From Dama dama (taxonomy: Eukaryota > Chordata > Mammalia > Artiodactyla > Cervidae), in contig NC_083698.1 in assembly GCF_033118175.1 (NCBI RefSeq), positions 72,881,001 to 72,945,000 of the forward strand: a DNA stretch of 64,000 nt. Reading direction: 5' to 3'. Made by a program: the position numbers and the translations under genes. Below the pieces are notes generated by a model, which had not been told where the DNA came from, searched no databases, and saw nothing but the letters and a program-made list of their open reading frames with translations. Numbering within the stretch: the first letter of the stretch is position 1; each line of letters starts with the position of its first letter. Positions 1 through 11,560 of the stretch are shown here, in pieces.

Positions 1-307
1 GTTCTGTACACTGCAAATCCAGGGCAAAGGCATTGGCAGGGTTGGTTTCTCCTGAGGCCTCTCTCCTTGGTGTGTAGATGACCATCCTCCCCTTGTGTCT
101 TCATAGCAGTGTCCCTCTGTGCATGTCTGTGTCCTGATCTCTTATGAGGACACCAGTCATATTCAATTAGGGCCCATCCTAACAACTTCCTTTTAGCTTA
201 ATTATCTTTTTAATGACCTGATCTTTGAAGAATCCCATTCTGAGGTCGGGGGAGGGGGGGTTAGACTCCAACATGTGAACCTGGGGGGCACAGTTTGACC
301 CACAACA
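1..307 (-). mobile_element. MLT1-type MaLR LTR, cut by the window edge
   Basis: Read on the minus strand, the element starts at 307 with a TGTT-type LTR start. It follows the MLT1 order: a 'gggtcaaactgtg' opening, a 'cctcagaatg'-like block, the 'gggccctaat...atgactggtgtcct' core, and the 'ccaaggagagaggcctcagg' block near 50-75. It runs off the left end of the window, so its 3' end is not seen. This is an old eutherian LTR of the ERVL-MaLR group, non-coding. Family assignment is by memory of the consensus and is fairly secure; the subfamily is not. Confidence 0.8.
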
Positions 308-349
308 TTTCCATGAGTCTCTTTGACCCTCACAAGAAGTCAGGGCACG

Positions 350-425
350 TGTGGAATGGGCACTCTTCCCCATCTTATAGATGAAGTGACTAGGATGCGA
401 GACAGTGAAGTCTGCCTACCAGCAC
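350..425 (-). repeat. MIR SINE fragment
   Basis: The core 'ccccatcttatagatgaag' is the reverse complement of the MIR 'cagtttcctcatctgtaaaatgggg' region. The decayed 'aaactgaggc...agag' counterpart follows. It is an ancient tRNA-derived SINE, short and diverged. Confidence 0.55.
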
Positions 426-429
426 AGAG

Positions 430-1583
430 GCGGGAGGATCAGGGAGGGGCCACCCAGCCCTCCATCTCCTTTCTTGCTTGTTGCCCGAAAATCAGGGCTG
501 AGAAGAGCACAGATGAAACACCCTGACAACACACACAATCCACAGCTGTCTATGACCCTCCCTCAAAGGGCTGGTCGGGCAGGAAGCAGGGTGGGAGGAC
601 ATGGAGAGGCAGGGGAAGAGTGTGGTTGGACAGTCCCGGAGAGATGAAGCCTTACTTAGTGACCACAGCTCTGCACACCCCCATTTCTGCACATCTAAAA
701 TCACAGTGATCTGAATGTCAACATTCCACTTCTCTCACTATTTACGTTTTGAAAAATTAAGCCAAATCACAACTGGCAGGCATTCTCTGAGGGTATCTAC
801 CCACCCACACAGGTCCTGTGAGCCTTGACGAACATGAAAGCTTCAGTCTGAGTTTGTAAGCAACTGAACAAAGTCACTTACAAATAAAAATATGGACCTT
901 CTTGGATTTAAGCGGCCATATTAGGGAAAGTGTAGGAGGTAACTGAGTATGCTATTAACAGAAAATCACTCTCCGACAGCACCAGACAGGTGATGTTCCA
1001 GCCTTGGCCCACATGGCTTGGCAGGTGCCTGGGCAATCACCAGCACCTACCTGGTCCTCCAGGCTGCCCCTTCCTCTGCCCACTGCCCCAGGTCCTGCCA
1101 GACTACCACACTTCTGTGAGAGGTCTGCCCTCAATCACAGGCATCTGTCTGGACTTACCCTGTTTTCTAACCCTCCTGACAATTTTACCCGACGAAGATG
1201 ACAGCAAAAGAGATGACAATCAATGAGACAGGGTGGCCAAGTAGGATCCCACATCCGAGGTACTAAATCAAAAGCAAATTGAGACATATCTTTGCATTTA
1301 GTGAGTCTTAAAAATTTTGTGTGCCAAGTTGAAGGTGCAATCTCTGATGCTAACATCTCACAAGAATCCATCTGTGTGCCCAACTGATCTTGGAGGAACA
1401 AGCTGGCCTTTTTCTGGGGTTGCTTTATATGGACCATGCTGTTCCTTGGCAAGGCAGCACCCACCTCTGCAGGCTCATGCTGAGTAATGTGTGGTTGTGA
1501 TCCTTCTAGAACCTCTTACCTAAGAGCAAAATGGCCTTGCCTGTTTGTTGTCTTTTCAAGTTATTTCTGTCTCTTCCCTGAAT
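430..1583. other. Unique sequence, no gene recognised
   Basis: I see no repeat, RNA gene or exon that I can support. Open frames on both strands are short and overlap each other, which is what GC-rich non-coding DNA gives by chance. Confidence 0.5.
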
Positions 1584-1796
1584 GGGCTTCCCCAGTGGCT
1601 CAGCAGGAAAGAATCCACCTGCAATGCGAGAGACACAAGGGACATGAGTTTGATCCCTGGATCAGGAAGATCCCCTGGAGAAGGGAATGGCAACCCACGC
1701 CAGTATTCTTGCCTGGAAAAAATCCCATGGACAGAGAAGCCTGGCAGGCTGCAGTCCATGGGGTTGCAGAATTGGACATAACTGAGTGACTAAGCA
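1584..1796 (+). mobile_element. Bov-tA SINE
   Basis: Sense-oriented full-length copy. It opens with the tRNA-derived 'gggcttccccagtggctcag' head (with box A/B-like pol III promoter region), passes through 'gatcccctggagaaggga' and 'catggacagag', and ends in the BovB-like 'actgagtgactaagc' tail. Bov-tA is a ruminant SINE moved by the BovB LINE. No clear TSD was found. Confidence 0.93.
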
Positions 1797-1879
1797 CATC
1801 TATGCCACATCCGTCCCTGTATGGTTTCTTTTGTTCCAGAAATGGGTCTGCACACAGACCAGAAAAGTGCAAACCCTGG

Positions 1880-1982
1880 CAATGAGTTCAAGTTCCAGGG
1901 CAGTGTTCAGATTCTCTGAGCTTCAGTTATTTTATCTCTGAAAAGCGACAGGGATAATGGTGCCTATTTTGATAAGTTGCAG
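1880..1982 (+). repeat. MIR SINE fragment
   Basis: The stretch 'gagcttcagttattttatc' followed by 'gggataatggtgcctattt' matches the MIR core and downstream 'ggggataataatagtacctac' region in sense orientation, with the expected heavy divergence. Confidence 0.6.
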
Positions 1983-1984
1983 AA

Positions 1985-3010
1985 ACATAGCCCAGCACAC
2001 CCATGCCTGAAGACTTCCCACCCCATTCTTCTTGCCTTATCATTTACCATTTTTTAAAGAGGTGGTGGCTACCCTCATCACCTCTCACCCCACAGTGAGC
2101 AAAACGGTGATGGGGGCCCAATAAGGAGCAAAGAGCAAACAAAACAATGAGGACTGGCAGCGCTGAGCTCCAGGAAGCCCCTCTGACTGCAGCACAAAGG
2201 GCTGGGAGACAGAGATGCTGAGACACGTTGGTTTTGCTGAAGGCAGAGCCCGGGGTGGGACGGGAGTGCTGGGAAGGCATGATGGCTCCCAGCCTGCTGG
2301 CTGTCTGTATGAGACTGCATCTCCATGAACTGGGAAGGAAGGAAGGTTTGGAGGAGAGGATGGAGGGATGCCGAGCCAAATGCACCCACCATCTGGAGCC
2401 GCAGCTATTCTGGGCCCTGAGCTTCAGAGTGGAGCAGGGTGTTCCCAGACCCAGGGGAGAGAAGGTGATGGAGGAGGGGAAGGAAGGGGTGGAGGGCAGG
2501 GGCTTCCCAGGGCTGGAAGCAGATTCAGGTGATGGAAAGGCAAACAGCATTTGTCCCCTTCTGCCAGGTGTCCTGGTATAACCACCAGCCAAGCCACCCA
2601 GAGCTGAGTGGCATCCACAGCCACTGAACCCAGAGTCCCAGAGTCCCCACTGGGTCAGAGAGCAGAGTGTGGCTTCTTCACGTGTCCCTATGGGAGGGGA
2701 TGCCCACTCCCTCTCCTCCTTTGGTGGGTGGAGTTTTGCTCTTTAGATGGAAACTGGCGATGCTGCTCTGCCTTTTCAGTCTGTGGAAGTTGCATCACAT
2801 GGCCCTCGCCAGGGCCACCCCTTGAAGACAGAGGGGATGCCATCTCCTCAACCACACCCCTCCGCCCCAGCCTCCCAGGGGCCCCTGCCACACACACAGT
2901 CCAGGTGCTGAGTGCTGACCCCCAGACTCACTACCATGTCCCAGGTCCCGGGGCTGCAGCTATGTCTCCACCCCCAGACCCGCCCTTGTGCATTTGGGGA
3001 GCTTTAACCC
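1985..3010. other. GC-rich unique sequence, no gene recognised
   Basis: Overlapping open frames of 100-180 codons occur on both strands. None has a recognisable domain, compositional bias typical of protein, or a supported splice structure. I see no repeat here. Confidence 0.5.
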
Positions 3011-3221
3011 AAAAGTGAAAGTGAAGTGAAAGTGAAAGTCGCTCAGTCGTGTCCGACTCTTTGTGACCTCATGGACTATATAGTCCATGGAGTTCTCCAG
3101 GCCAGAATACTAGAGTAGGTAGCTGTTCCCTTCTCCAGGGGATCTTCCCAACCCAGGGATTGAACCCAGGTCTCCTGCATTGCAGGCAGATTCTTTAACA
3201 GCTGAGCCATCAGGGAAGCCC
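3011..3221 (-). mobile_element. Bov-tA SINE, antisense
   Basis: Reading the plus strand, the copy starts with a degenerate 'agtgaaagtgaagtgaaagt' 3' tail, then 'cgctcagtcgtgtccgact' (reverse of the BovB-like tail). It ends with 'gccatcagggaagccc', the reverse of the tRNA-derived head. It is full length. The (AAGTG)n-like tail is the usual simple 3' repeat of these SINEs. Confidence 0.93.
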
Positions 3222-4429
3222 AAAAACAGAGCCTAATAGGTGTCCTCCTTGTCCCATCTCACTGCCTGCCTTCTAATCACCATAAATCATAAAAGCAACT
3301 AAAATGGAGCTGACACCTTCTGAGAAATGGCAGATTCAAAAGAGCTTTTTTCAAAAAGTTTTAAATAAATGACAAAAGCAAGAACAACCTAAAAACTCAT
3401 CGTGAATGATGTAAGAAGTTTAAATTCCATAGCGATTGAGAATAAAATACAGAAAAATATTGCTTTCAGTAATGAAACATTGGTCTCTCACTTTCAAATC
3501 TTCATTAAAGTCTCAAAAATCCCCCAAATACTTTATCTCAGCACTGTGTCAAGGGTTTTCTCTGGATAAGAAAACTTCCGGAAAGATGCTCATTCTGTCT
3601 AAACCAATGTAGAGTTTTAGTGCAACGCCATCCCAATGGCATTTATTTCTACTAAACAATAGATTCTAAAATTTATCTGAAAAAATAATGACATGGTAAG
3701 AAACTTTTTAACATGAAAATTGATGAGGGAGCTTCTCTTTTGAGATAACTAAATGATTCAGAGGGAGGGGGAGGGAAAGAACATTATTTTAAAAAGAAAA
3801 AGCACATGAAGATTCTCAGTGATCTCAAGAGGCATGTCCAGCCCCCGACAGCCGGTCAGTGACATGGGTGTGCAGTCCATCCACCGGCCTTGCCATTGAC
3901 TGTGTCTGTCATGGGAAGTGTCCTTCAAGGAGGACTTCCTCTGAGTGACACAGATGTTGAAGGTGCAGATGTGGCTGACAAGCAAGATGCAGCTGCTGTT
4001 TCCCAGATTTAATGCAAATATACCCATGCAGCAACCACCCCACCACCACCCCCCCACCCACCGCCATACACACAGGGCCTGTTTTCAGGTGGGAGGTCCT
4101 GTCCTATGGACACAACAGAGAGGCAGCAGCCTAACTCCCTAGATGGTAACTTCCAGCTCATCTGAGTACTTGTGCTTTAGGAACAAGGCCCGTCCCACCC
4201 CTCATCCACTCCCCAGTAGGGTGATCTCTCCACCAGGTGAGCGAGGCTTAGGGAGACGCCTTCCTGAGTCATATTCCCACCTCCATTCTGAGGTGGGAGG
4301 ACATTGGTCATTGGTGCCCTGGTTGCACCAATCACTCTGTCATTTCAATGGTATTCAAGTGAGTTTCCACAGGCTCTCAGACCACGTCAGACACCAGGCA
4401 GCAGGCCTCACGCGACTGGACTGCAGGAG
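3222..4429. other. Mostly unique; possible L1 ORF2 scrap at about 3590-3690
   Basis: At 3625-3690, 'tgcaacgccatcccaatggcatttatttctac' and 'tctaaaatttatctga' resemble a very old sense L1 ORF2 segment. The rest shows no family I recognise, apart from a short CACC-rich run near 4035-4065. Confidence 0.35.
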
Positions 4430-4987
4430 AGCATGGGAAGGAGTGGAGTCCAGATTCCGACAAGCCCTGTGTTTGGGCCCTGCTTCCACCACAGCCTTGT
4501 GTTAACTACAAATTGGCACTCACCATGGGTGCTTGCCATCTACCTCTACAAGGATCAAATCATGTGCTGCTGCAGCTGCTGATTTTCAATACCCCCTGAA
4601 AGAAGCTCAGGGTGAAGAACAGAAGGAGGCACTCTGGGCTCTGGGAAAACTGGCAGAACAGGTTCTTCAGATAGTTAGATATTTCAGGAACTGATTTTAT
4701 GAGCCCAATTCTTGTATCTCCTCATATCTTAGAAAAGCACCAAAATCCTTCGTGGTGACAACTGCTCCTTGTGACAAGCAGAAACCTTCTAGAAAAATAT
4801 GTGCTTGATTGCATGTACTTCCCCTTCACAAAAATCACATACATACTGACCTCCCCACTACCTTCTGGAGCAGTTTCTCAGAGCTATCTGAGATGCTGTC
4901 TCCCAAGCTGTAGTCCTCATCTTGCTCCAAGTAAAACTTGGCACAACTCTCACATTGCCCTTTTTTCTTTCAAGTTGACACCTACCT
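4430..4987 (+). repeat. LTR-like ruminant repeat, copy 1
   Basis: This block is related to the one at 35700-36180. Both share 'ctcagggt/atcagggt...cactctg..ctctgggaaaa', then 'ttcagatagt(t/c)agat', then 'tttttatgagccca(a)attctt'. Copy 1 continues to 'gagcagtttctcagagctatctgagatgctgtctcccaag' split over 4870-4910, an AATAAA-like 'agtaaaact' near 4930, and ends near 'aagttgaca' at 4980. That order suggests the R-U5 end of an endogenous retroviral LTR. The family name is not certain. No retroviral gene lies beside it. Confidence 0.5.
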
Positions 4988-5009
4988 GAAACTGGGTTTA
5001 CTCCACTCT

Positions 5010-5085
5010 ACAGTGGAGACCATAACAGCACCTACCTCAGGCTGAGGGAATTAAAGCTCACAAGAATCTCATAGGTGAGGCTGGT
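5010..5085 (+). repeat. MIR SINE fragment
   Basis: 'accataacagcacctacctc' followed by 'gggaattaaagctcacaa' resembles the sense MIR segment around 'aatagtacctacctcatagg' and 'gaggattaaatgag'. Short and diverged. Confidence 0.45.
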
Positions 5086-5307
5086 GTGTAGCCTGTTGGA
5101 GGGTGCAGGTAAAGTCCCAGATCTGTCACATTGGCTAGGGGGCCTCAATATGAAAGAAGCAAACTATGTCTCTACCACCAGCAGCATTTTTCATTAAGCA
5201 CACCTTATCATATGTGGGTCTGTTTTCTGTATTAAAGCAAATAACACCCATGTACACTTAGAACATTCTGAGCCCATTAGAGGACTGAGGTTCACAAGGC
5301 ACCTGTG

Positions 5308-5342
5308 ACCAAGTGACCTGAGCACCAAGTGACCTGAGCACC
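5308..5342. repeat. 16-bp tandem duplication
   Basis: The 16-bp unit 'accaagtgacctgagc' occurs twice back to back (5308-5323, 5324-5339) and a third copy begins (acc). Perfect repeat, probably replication slippage. Confidence 0.9.
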
Positions 5343-5373
5343 ACAGGGTTTCACCAAACTATTTCACCTTTGT

Positions 5374-5577
5374 CAGCATCGCTCAGTCGTGTCCAACTCT
5401 TTGCGATCCCATGGGCAGTAGCCCACCAGGCTCCTCTGCCCATGGGGTTCTCCAGGTAAAAATACCAGAAAGGGTTGCCATTTCCTTTTCCAGGGCATCT
5501 TCCTGACCCAGGGATCGAACCCAGGTCTCCTGAATTGCAGGCAGGTTCTTTACCAGCTGAGCCACCAGAGAAGCCCA
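5374..5577 (-). mobile_element. Bov-tA SINE, antisense
   Basis: Starts with 'cgctcagtcgtgtccaact' and ends with 'gccaccagagaagccc', the reverse of the SINE tail and head. Internal landmarks 'ctccaggtaaaaataccag' and 'gggatcgaacccaggtctcc' are in order. Full-length ruminant SINE. Confidence 0.93.
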
Positions 5578-7490
5578 GGGTGGCTGCCAAAACACAGATA
5601 AGAAGAACACAGCTGAAATTTTAATGAGTCCTTCAGGCTGAGTGTGGGAAGGTGGGTCAGAATCCCTAGAGGCCCAGACACATGGGCCTCCACACCCACA
5701 TGTCATCCAATTCAAGGGCCCCCATTGGGTGATCCTGAGAAAAGCAGAGGGCAGGCTATGCACCCAAGGGAGCCCCTGCTGGGGCACAGGTGTGCGGAGC
5801 AGGCTGGGCTTACAGGTACTATGGGAGCCTGAGGAGACTGTCTAGGACTCCAGGCCCTGCAGGACGACCAGGTGGTGGTTAAATGCCAATGGAGACAGAC
5901 ACGAAATCTGATCCCTTCTCTGATGCCAGAAAAGGTTTCGCTGTCGCTGAGGGAGAGGAAAGAAACCCACCTGTGCCCCTGCAGCTGCAGTGAGGCCAGG
6001 CTAAACCACCTGCCCGTGGCATGCCAGGGTCCTGCGTTGGTACAAGACAGCATCCAGACACAGGGGAGGAGGCAGGAGTCGTGCCTGCCCTCCAGACCCT
6101 CTCATGGGGGAGACAACCCCTGCCATAAGGGGTGCTGGCCAGGCCCACCCAGAGGCTCAGGGTGCCAGAAACCCTCACATCGCAACCCCCCCGGCACCGG
6201 CAACAGCAATTGTGCTCTGAGTAAAATCGGCAGTGCCTGCTTGCACAGCTGGGCTGGACGGAGCAGAGCGGTCCCTCCCACGATGCTAGCCAAGCGGGTT
6301 TCCCACAGGGCAGGCAGGGGAGACCTCAGGCACAGGGAACCGCTGGCTTGCCTGAGGCCACCATTTCCTGACATTCAGGGGACAAGGTGACTCATTGGCT
6401 GGAGGGAAAGTGGAATGAGGAGAGGGTCACAGAGGTGGGCAAAGCAGAGCAAGCATCTCATGGCACCCGGGACACATGGGTAGTTCACCTGCTGTCTGAA
6501 GCAGTGGGTACATCCAGCTTCGCGCCTGGATGATTTCCTGGGCAGCTCCTGCCCGGTGTAGCTGGTGAGCAGAAGGGAATGGAGGGTCATCAGGCACCGA
6601 GTGCTCCCCGCCCACCTCGTGAGGACCAGCCGGCCAGGCCCAGCCCACCGCCTTCACCAGGGTATCAGCGGGACCACGTCTTTGTGTCCTGCCTCTTCAC
6701 CGAATGCCACCTCCTTTCATATTGGTTCTTTTGCAGCTCAGCTCCAAGGCTCCTCCCCTTTCCCACCCTTAAAACAAAACTCCTCCACATCTCTGAGCCG
6801 CTCGCCCTGCCCAGCAGGTTTGAGCATCCCTCCATTACCACTATGTGTGCATACATTCAACCTCCTACATTAAATATGGTGCCTCTGGTAAACTCAAGTG
6901 AGGGCAGCACCAGGCAGAGAGCCAGCCCCTCTGACCCAGATGCTGCTGGGTTGAGAGGTGGCCGAGGTGAACGGCATGGCTAAGGCCTATGCAGGGCCAA
7001 GCCACGAGTCAAGAGGACCACAGAGTGTTATGTTTGCTGCAATGAAAATGGTTTAAAGGGACATTCCCCACCTATGCAGCAGAAGTGCATGGTCTTCCCT
7101 GTTGCCTGGGTTTTTAAATGAAAATGGAAGCTAGTTTGGGGATCCAGGAAAACCCAAGAGACCACTCAGGGCATTCTCACAGCTGGAAAGTAATTGAAAC
7201 ACTTTTCAATTAGGCCAGAATGTCCGGTCTGGAAATAGTCTGTGCTTTCAAAAGTAAAACGTATCTGCTGCAGATCTCATTTGTGAGGAAGGCTTCTCAG
7301 CATCCCTGCTCTGGGCTGCGGATAGGACTTCATGGAAGACTGACTGGAGTCTCTCACAGCTTTGCATTTCAGCACCTCGGACCCACCCCAGATGGTCTGC
7401 AGGGATCCCTCAGAGTATCTTTCAAAGCAACCATAACAGTGATGGCAGTAACAGAGCTGCCGGTTACAAACATCACCGCGGCCAGGGACG
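5578..7490. other. GC-rich unique sequence, no gene recognised
   Basis: Relatively CpG-containing around 5930-6330 but not a clear CpG island by eye. Open frames up to about 170 codons overlap on both strands with proline-, serine- and glycine-rich low-complexity content. I see no domain, signal peptide or convincing exon. Confidence 0.5.
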
Positions 7491-7493
7491 GAC

Positions 7494-7527
7494 TGCTGGC
7501 TCCACCCACGTGCTGGCTCCACCCACG
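7494..7527. repeat. 17-bp tandem duplication
   Basis: 'tgctggctccacccacg' occurs twice in direct succession (7494-7510 and 7511-7527). Each copy carries a CACCCACG core and an E-box-like CACGTG is formed at each 3' junction. Confidence 0.9.
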
Positions 7528-7624
7528 TGTCCACGGAGGCCCCAGTGAGGCTGTGTGGCTCCACCTGCTTCTTCTCTCCTCATCTCCAGGGGCCCCTAAG
7601 GTGGGAAAGAAAGCCCGGAGCCCA

Positions 7625-7690
7625 CATAAGCTTCAGTTGACCCATCTGCAAAATAATGCTGGAAATAATGGAAATAATGCATCTGGAAAT
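7625..7690 (+). repeat. MIR fragment with an expanded 'ggaaataat' run
   Basis: 'cttcagttgacccatctgca' is a MIR core match. It is followed by repeated 'ggaaataatg' units to about 7690, which look like local slippage in the MIR-derived AT-rich part. Confidence 0.45.
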
Positions 7691-9120
7691 AAGGCGGCCT
7701 GGCCTGCTCCCTACCACCCAAGGGTCTTCCTGGCCTTGCATGTGGCTGGAGCAGTGGGGCTGTGCTCCAAGAGTCCTTCAGAGTCCAGGAGGAGGCAGGA
7801 CTCACCGCAGCAGGTTGGGGGTGATGGGGCTAGGATGGCTCTGGAGGTCCCGCATTTGCCCAAACCAAGCCAGTCCTGAGGGTCTCTCCTGTGTCATGGT
7901 TGGAGACTTCCAACCAGCCCCCTCCCTCAGTCCCAAAAGAACAAGAAATTGGCACTCTCCTTTTCCCTCGAGCCCACGCCGGGGGGTCAGGGGGCCACAG
8001 ACAGAGGAGAAGGAACACAGCCTCCATGTGTCTGCACTGACCCCAGTGCAGCCCCAGTGACCTCCCACCCTGGACAGCTTCAGGGGGCCAGCCACACCCC
8101 CACCCACTCTGGGCCAGCTAAATGTGGACCCTGACTGCTCCTGAGGGCATTCCAGGGCCCCTGTCCTGAGGGTGCAGGAGCCAGCAGGAGCCCCTCCCCA
8201 CCCAGACCCCACTTGTATTCCAGCACCCCTCCCACCAATCAGGACAGCTGGTGTCCCTAATGGACTGTGTCCCCCTTCACACCTGCAAGGAGATGAACAC
8301 ACCTACCTTCCCTTCCATCTAATCGTAGGGAGCAAGGGGTGGGCTTTCCACAGGGTCTCAAGGGACCTGGGCTCTCTTATCACCCTGGTGACCCCAGCTG
8401 GCTGCTAGGCTCCATGTATATCCATGGGGGCTGCAAGCATTGCACAGCAGAGAACTGGCTCCAGGAGCCTCAGGCATGGTTAGATGTTCAGGGCTCCAGA
8501 TTAGTTACCCCCAAAGCACCTGTTCTCTCTGAAATGATATTGAAGTGAAGAAACAACCACAATAAAAAGTTAAAGGGCTGACTGACCCAGTCTCATCTAT
8601 AGCCATTTGGAGGAAGCCCCCATGGGCCTCCTGGTGCCCCCAGGGGCCCCCAGGGCCCCCAGAACTCCTGGTGACATGCAAACTTCTCCTGTCTCCTCTC
8701 CCTCATTGGCTCCCAGTTCCGAGTAATATCATGAAGGCTCCTCCGGTTATGTGGACAAGCCCTCCAGTCACGGAAGAGTCATCTGTCTCCTTTCCCCATT
8801 CTTCCAACATGCCAGAAAGAAAAGGCTCCCCAGAGCCCTGCAGGAAGCCAGCCAGAGGAAACCGTGCCCCCTTCCCCAAAGCAGGTGCCACAGGACAGCT
8901 CAGGGCAGTGTGGAGGCAGGGAGACTCTGGACTGGATATCAGGTTGAAGTTTCAATGTAGACTCAATCAGATTTTCAATATCAGGGAATGAATCCTAATT
9001 ACTAGTGGAGATTCTAAAGGGCCACGAGATCTTTCTGAGTGTGTGGCATAAACTGGGAGACATGAAGGCAGCGTTTGGAGGCAAAAAGATATTTAAGAAG
9101 CCTCACTGTGCAGTACCTTG
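7691..9120. other. GC-rich unique sequence, no gene recognised
   Basis: Contains a C-rich run with repeated 'cccccaggg' units at about 8615-8665. Otherwise I see no repeat family, RNA gene or exon that I can support. Confidence 0.5.
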
Positions 9121-9124
9121 GTGA

Positions 9125-9570
9125 CACAAGGATTTTTTTTTTAACTACTTTATTACATCATAATTTACAAACCATAAAATCCACCTGTTCTGGAAATTTC
9201 CCTTTTGGCCACAACATGCCGAGTGTGGGATCTTAGTCCCGTGACCAGGAAATTAATATTAAATTTAATATTTAAAAACATTAATAATTTGTAATACATA
9301 GTGGAACTGTATGTAACTTTGTTCTCTATTTTCCAAGTCTCCTGTAAATGTGTTATCATACTTTCATAATTTAAAAACTAAAAAAGAAAGAGGAAAAAAT
9401 AGTTGTGGCACACAGGCTTAGTTGCTCCAAGACAAGTGAGATCTTACGGAACCTGTGTCTCCTGCGTCGGCAGGTGGATTCTTTACCAGGGAAAACCAAC
9501 ACCATGCTGCAGTCCACGGGGTCACAAACATTTGGACACAACCAAGTGACTGAATAGCAACAACCAGGAA
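9125..9570. repeat. Composite of L1 3' scrap, CHR SINE fragments and Bov-A tail
   Basis: A poly(T) and 'aaaccataaaatccacc' (9131-9190) look like an old antisense L1 3' end. 'gggatcttagtcccgtgaccagg' (about 9229-9251) and 'caggcttagttgctcc...cggcaggtggattctttacc' (9412-9490) are antisense CHR-type SINE pieces. From about 9501, 'ctgcagtccacggggtcac' through 'gtgactgaatagcaacaac' is a sense BovB/Bov-A tail. The pieces abut without full-length SINE structure. Confidence 0.55.
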
Positions 9571-10104
9571 AGCTCAACCGAACATCTTTGAGGCTCACCC
9601 ATGTTGTAGCCTGTATACTTCATCCCTTTTCAAAAGAATTCCATTGTAGGAATAGACATTTTGTTTCTACATTCTCTAGTTGGGCGACATTTCAATGGTT
9701 CCCACTTTTTGACTATTAAGACTGATGCTGGTATGATCCTGTTTTTGTTTCTCTAGGGGATTTTTAGGAGTGAAATTTCTGTATCATATGGTAAATTTAT
9801 GTTTAGCATTTTAAGGAACTGCCAAACTGTTTTCCAACATGGCTGTACCATTTTACATTCCTACCAGAAATGCATGAGGCTTTCAGTTTCCCCACATCCT
9901 TGACAACCTTTATCATTATTTGTCTTGGTTTTTGTCAGCCATACTAGTGGTTGTGCAATTGGATCTCGTGGTTTATATTTTCATTTCCCTAATGATGTTG
10001 AGCATCTTTTCATTGACTATTTATATATCTTCTTTGGTGAAACATCTGTTCAAATTTTTGCCCATTTGTTAATTGAATTATTTAACTTTTACTAAGTTGT
10101 AAGT

Positions 10105-10580
10105 TGTTACATTGCTAAGCCAACAAAGATCCACCTAGTCAAATCTATGGTTTTTCCAGTAGTCATGTACGGATGAGAGAGTTGGACTATAAAGAAAGCT
10201 GAGCGCCGAAGAATTGATGCTTTTGAACTGTGGTGTCAGAGAAGACTCTTGAGAGTCCCTTGGACAGCAAGGCGATCCAACCAGTCCATCCTAAAGGAAA
10301 TCAGTCCTGATAGTCATTGGAAGGACTGATGCTGAAGCTGAAACTCCAGTACTTTGGTCACCTGATGCGAAGAACTGACTCATTTGAAAAGACCCTGATG
10401 CTAGGAAAGAGTGAAGGCCGCAATAGAAGGGGACAACGGAGGATGAGATGGTTGGATGGTATCACCGACTCAATGGATTTGAGTTTGAGTAAACTCCAGG
10501 AGTTGGCGATGGACAGGGAGGCCTGGTGTGCTGCAGTCCATGGGGTCACAAAGAGTCAGACACTACTGAGTGACTAAACT
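10105..10580 (+). mobile_element. BovB LINE, 3' fragment
   Basis: Matches the last ~480 bp of the larger BovB at 13951-16225. It begins near 'ccaacaaagatccacctagt' and passes 'agttggactataaagaaagc', 'gagagtcccttggacagc' and 'gatggacagggaggcctgg', ending in 'gagtgactaaactga'. The stretch encodes the region after the reverse transcriptase domain. It carries stops and a TGA where the consensus has the TGT of 'tatggatgtgag' (10170-10176). 5'-truncated, as is typical for RTE insertions. Confidence 0.93.
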
Positions 10581-11359
10581 GATAATTTACTTAGTGGTGC
10601 ATTTTCAAATAAAAAGCTTTTTAATTTTGATCAAGTCCAGTTGATCAGTTATTTTCTTTTATAAATCATGCTTTTGGGGGAACACCTAAGTTCTCTTCAC
10701 CCAAGATTATGAGAATGTTTTCCTACATTCTGTTCCCAAAATTTTATGGGCTAAGTGCCTGCGTTTAAGTGTGATTCATTTTGAGTTAATTTCAGTATAT
10801 GACATGAAATAAGAGCTTAAATTTAATAAATGAAGTTTAATTTACTTTGCATGAAGACATCAATTGTTCCAACATCATTTGTTGAAAGCTCCTTTCTCCA
10901 CCAGATTGTTTTGGCATATCTGTTGAAAATCAGCCATAAATACAATGGTTTACCATTTTATTCACTTCCATTGATTATCTGGATCACTTTATTCTTTTAT
11001 ACTGCTTGATATATCTAAACATACCAGTATCATGGTCTTGATTACTTAGATTTATAGTAGGTTTTGAAATCCAAAAATATAGGTTCTTCAACTTTGTCTC
11101 TCTTTTTTAAGGCTGTTTGGCTATTCTGAGCATTTGCTTGTTCACTTCTGAAAGAAAACTACTGGGCTACAACAGAATTTGTGTAGAAACTATAGGTCAA
11201 TTCTGGAAGAATTATAATCTTAACAATATTGTGTATAATATCTTAACACTATTTTAATTGTAATTCATAAACATATGCATTTCCCCATTTATTGTGATCT
11301 TGCATTTCTCTCAACAATGGGTATAGTGTTCAGTGTATGTTCTATACTTTCTTTTAAAA

Positions 11360-11560
11360 TTACCTATTTATTTACTCAGGTTGCAGCACATGCTCTAGTT
11401 GTAGCGCTAGGGCGCCAGGCACTTGGACTTAGTAGATGCAGCATGCTGCCTTTGCTGGGCCACAGCATGGGGAATCTTTAGTTCCCCGACCAGGGAATCA
11501 AACCTACATCCCCTGCACTGCAGGGTAGATTGTTAAGCTCTGGACCACCAGGGAAGTCCC
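11360..11560 (-). mobile_element. CHR-type tRNA-derived SINE, antisense
   Basis: Plus-strand reading runs from an AT-rich tail through 'ttgcagcacatgctctag', 'ccccgaccagggaatcaaacc' and 'ctggaccaccagggaagtccc', the reverse of a 'gggacttccctggtggtcc' head. CHR SINEs are tRNA-Glu-derived elements of cetartiodactyls. It sits inside the old antisense L1. Confidence 0.85.

Noticed and set aside
2044..2592. 182-codon minus-strand open frame as a possible exon
   Set aside because: Serine/proline-rich with overlapping frames on the other strand and no splice-site or domain support.
3590..3690. Secure L1 ORF2 call
   Set aside because: The match is short and heavily diverged, so it is only mentioned as a possible scrap.
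5930..6330. CpG island / promoter
   Set aside because: CpGs are somewhat more frequent than around it but not dense, and no first exon or TATA/Inr arrangement is evident.
7220..7879. 219-codon open frame on the plus strand as a possible gene
   Set aside because: It crosses a MIR-like segment and a 17-bp tandem duplication, has no recognisable domain, and lies in GC-rich DNA where long chance frames are expected.
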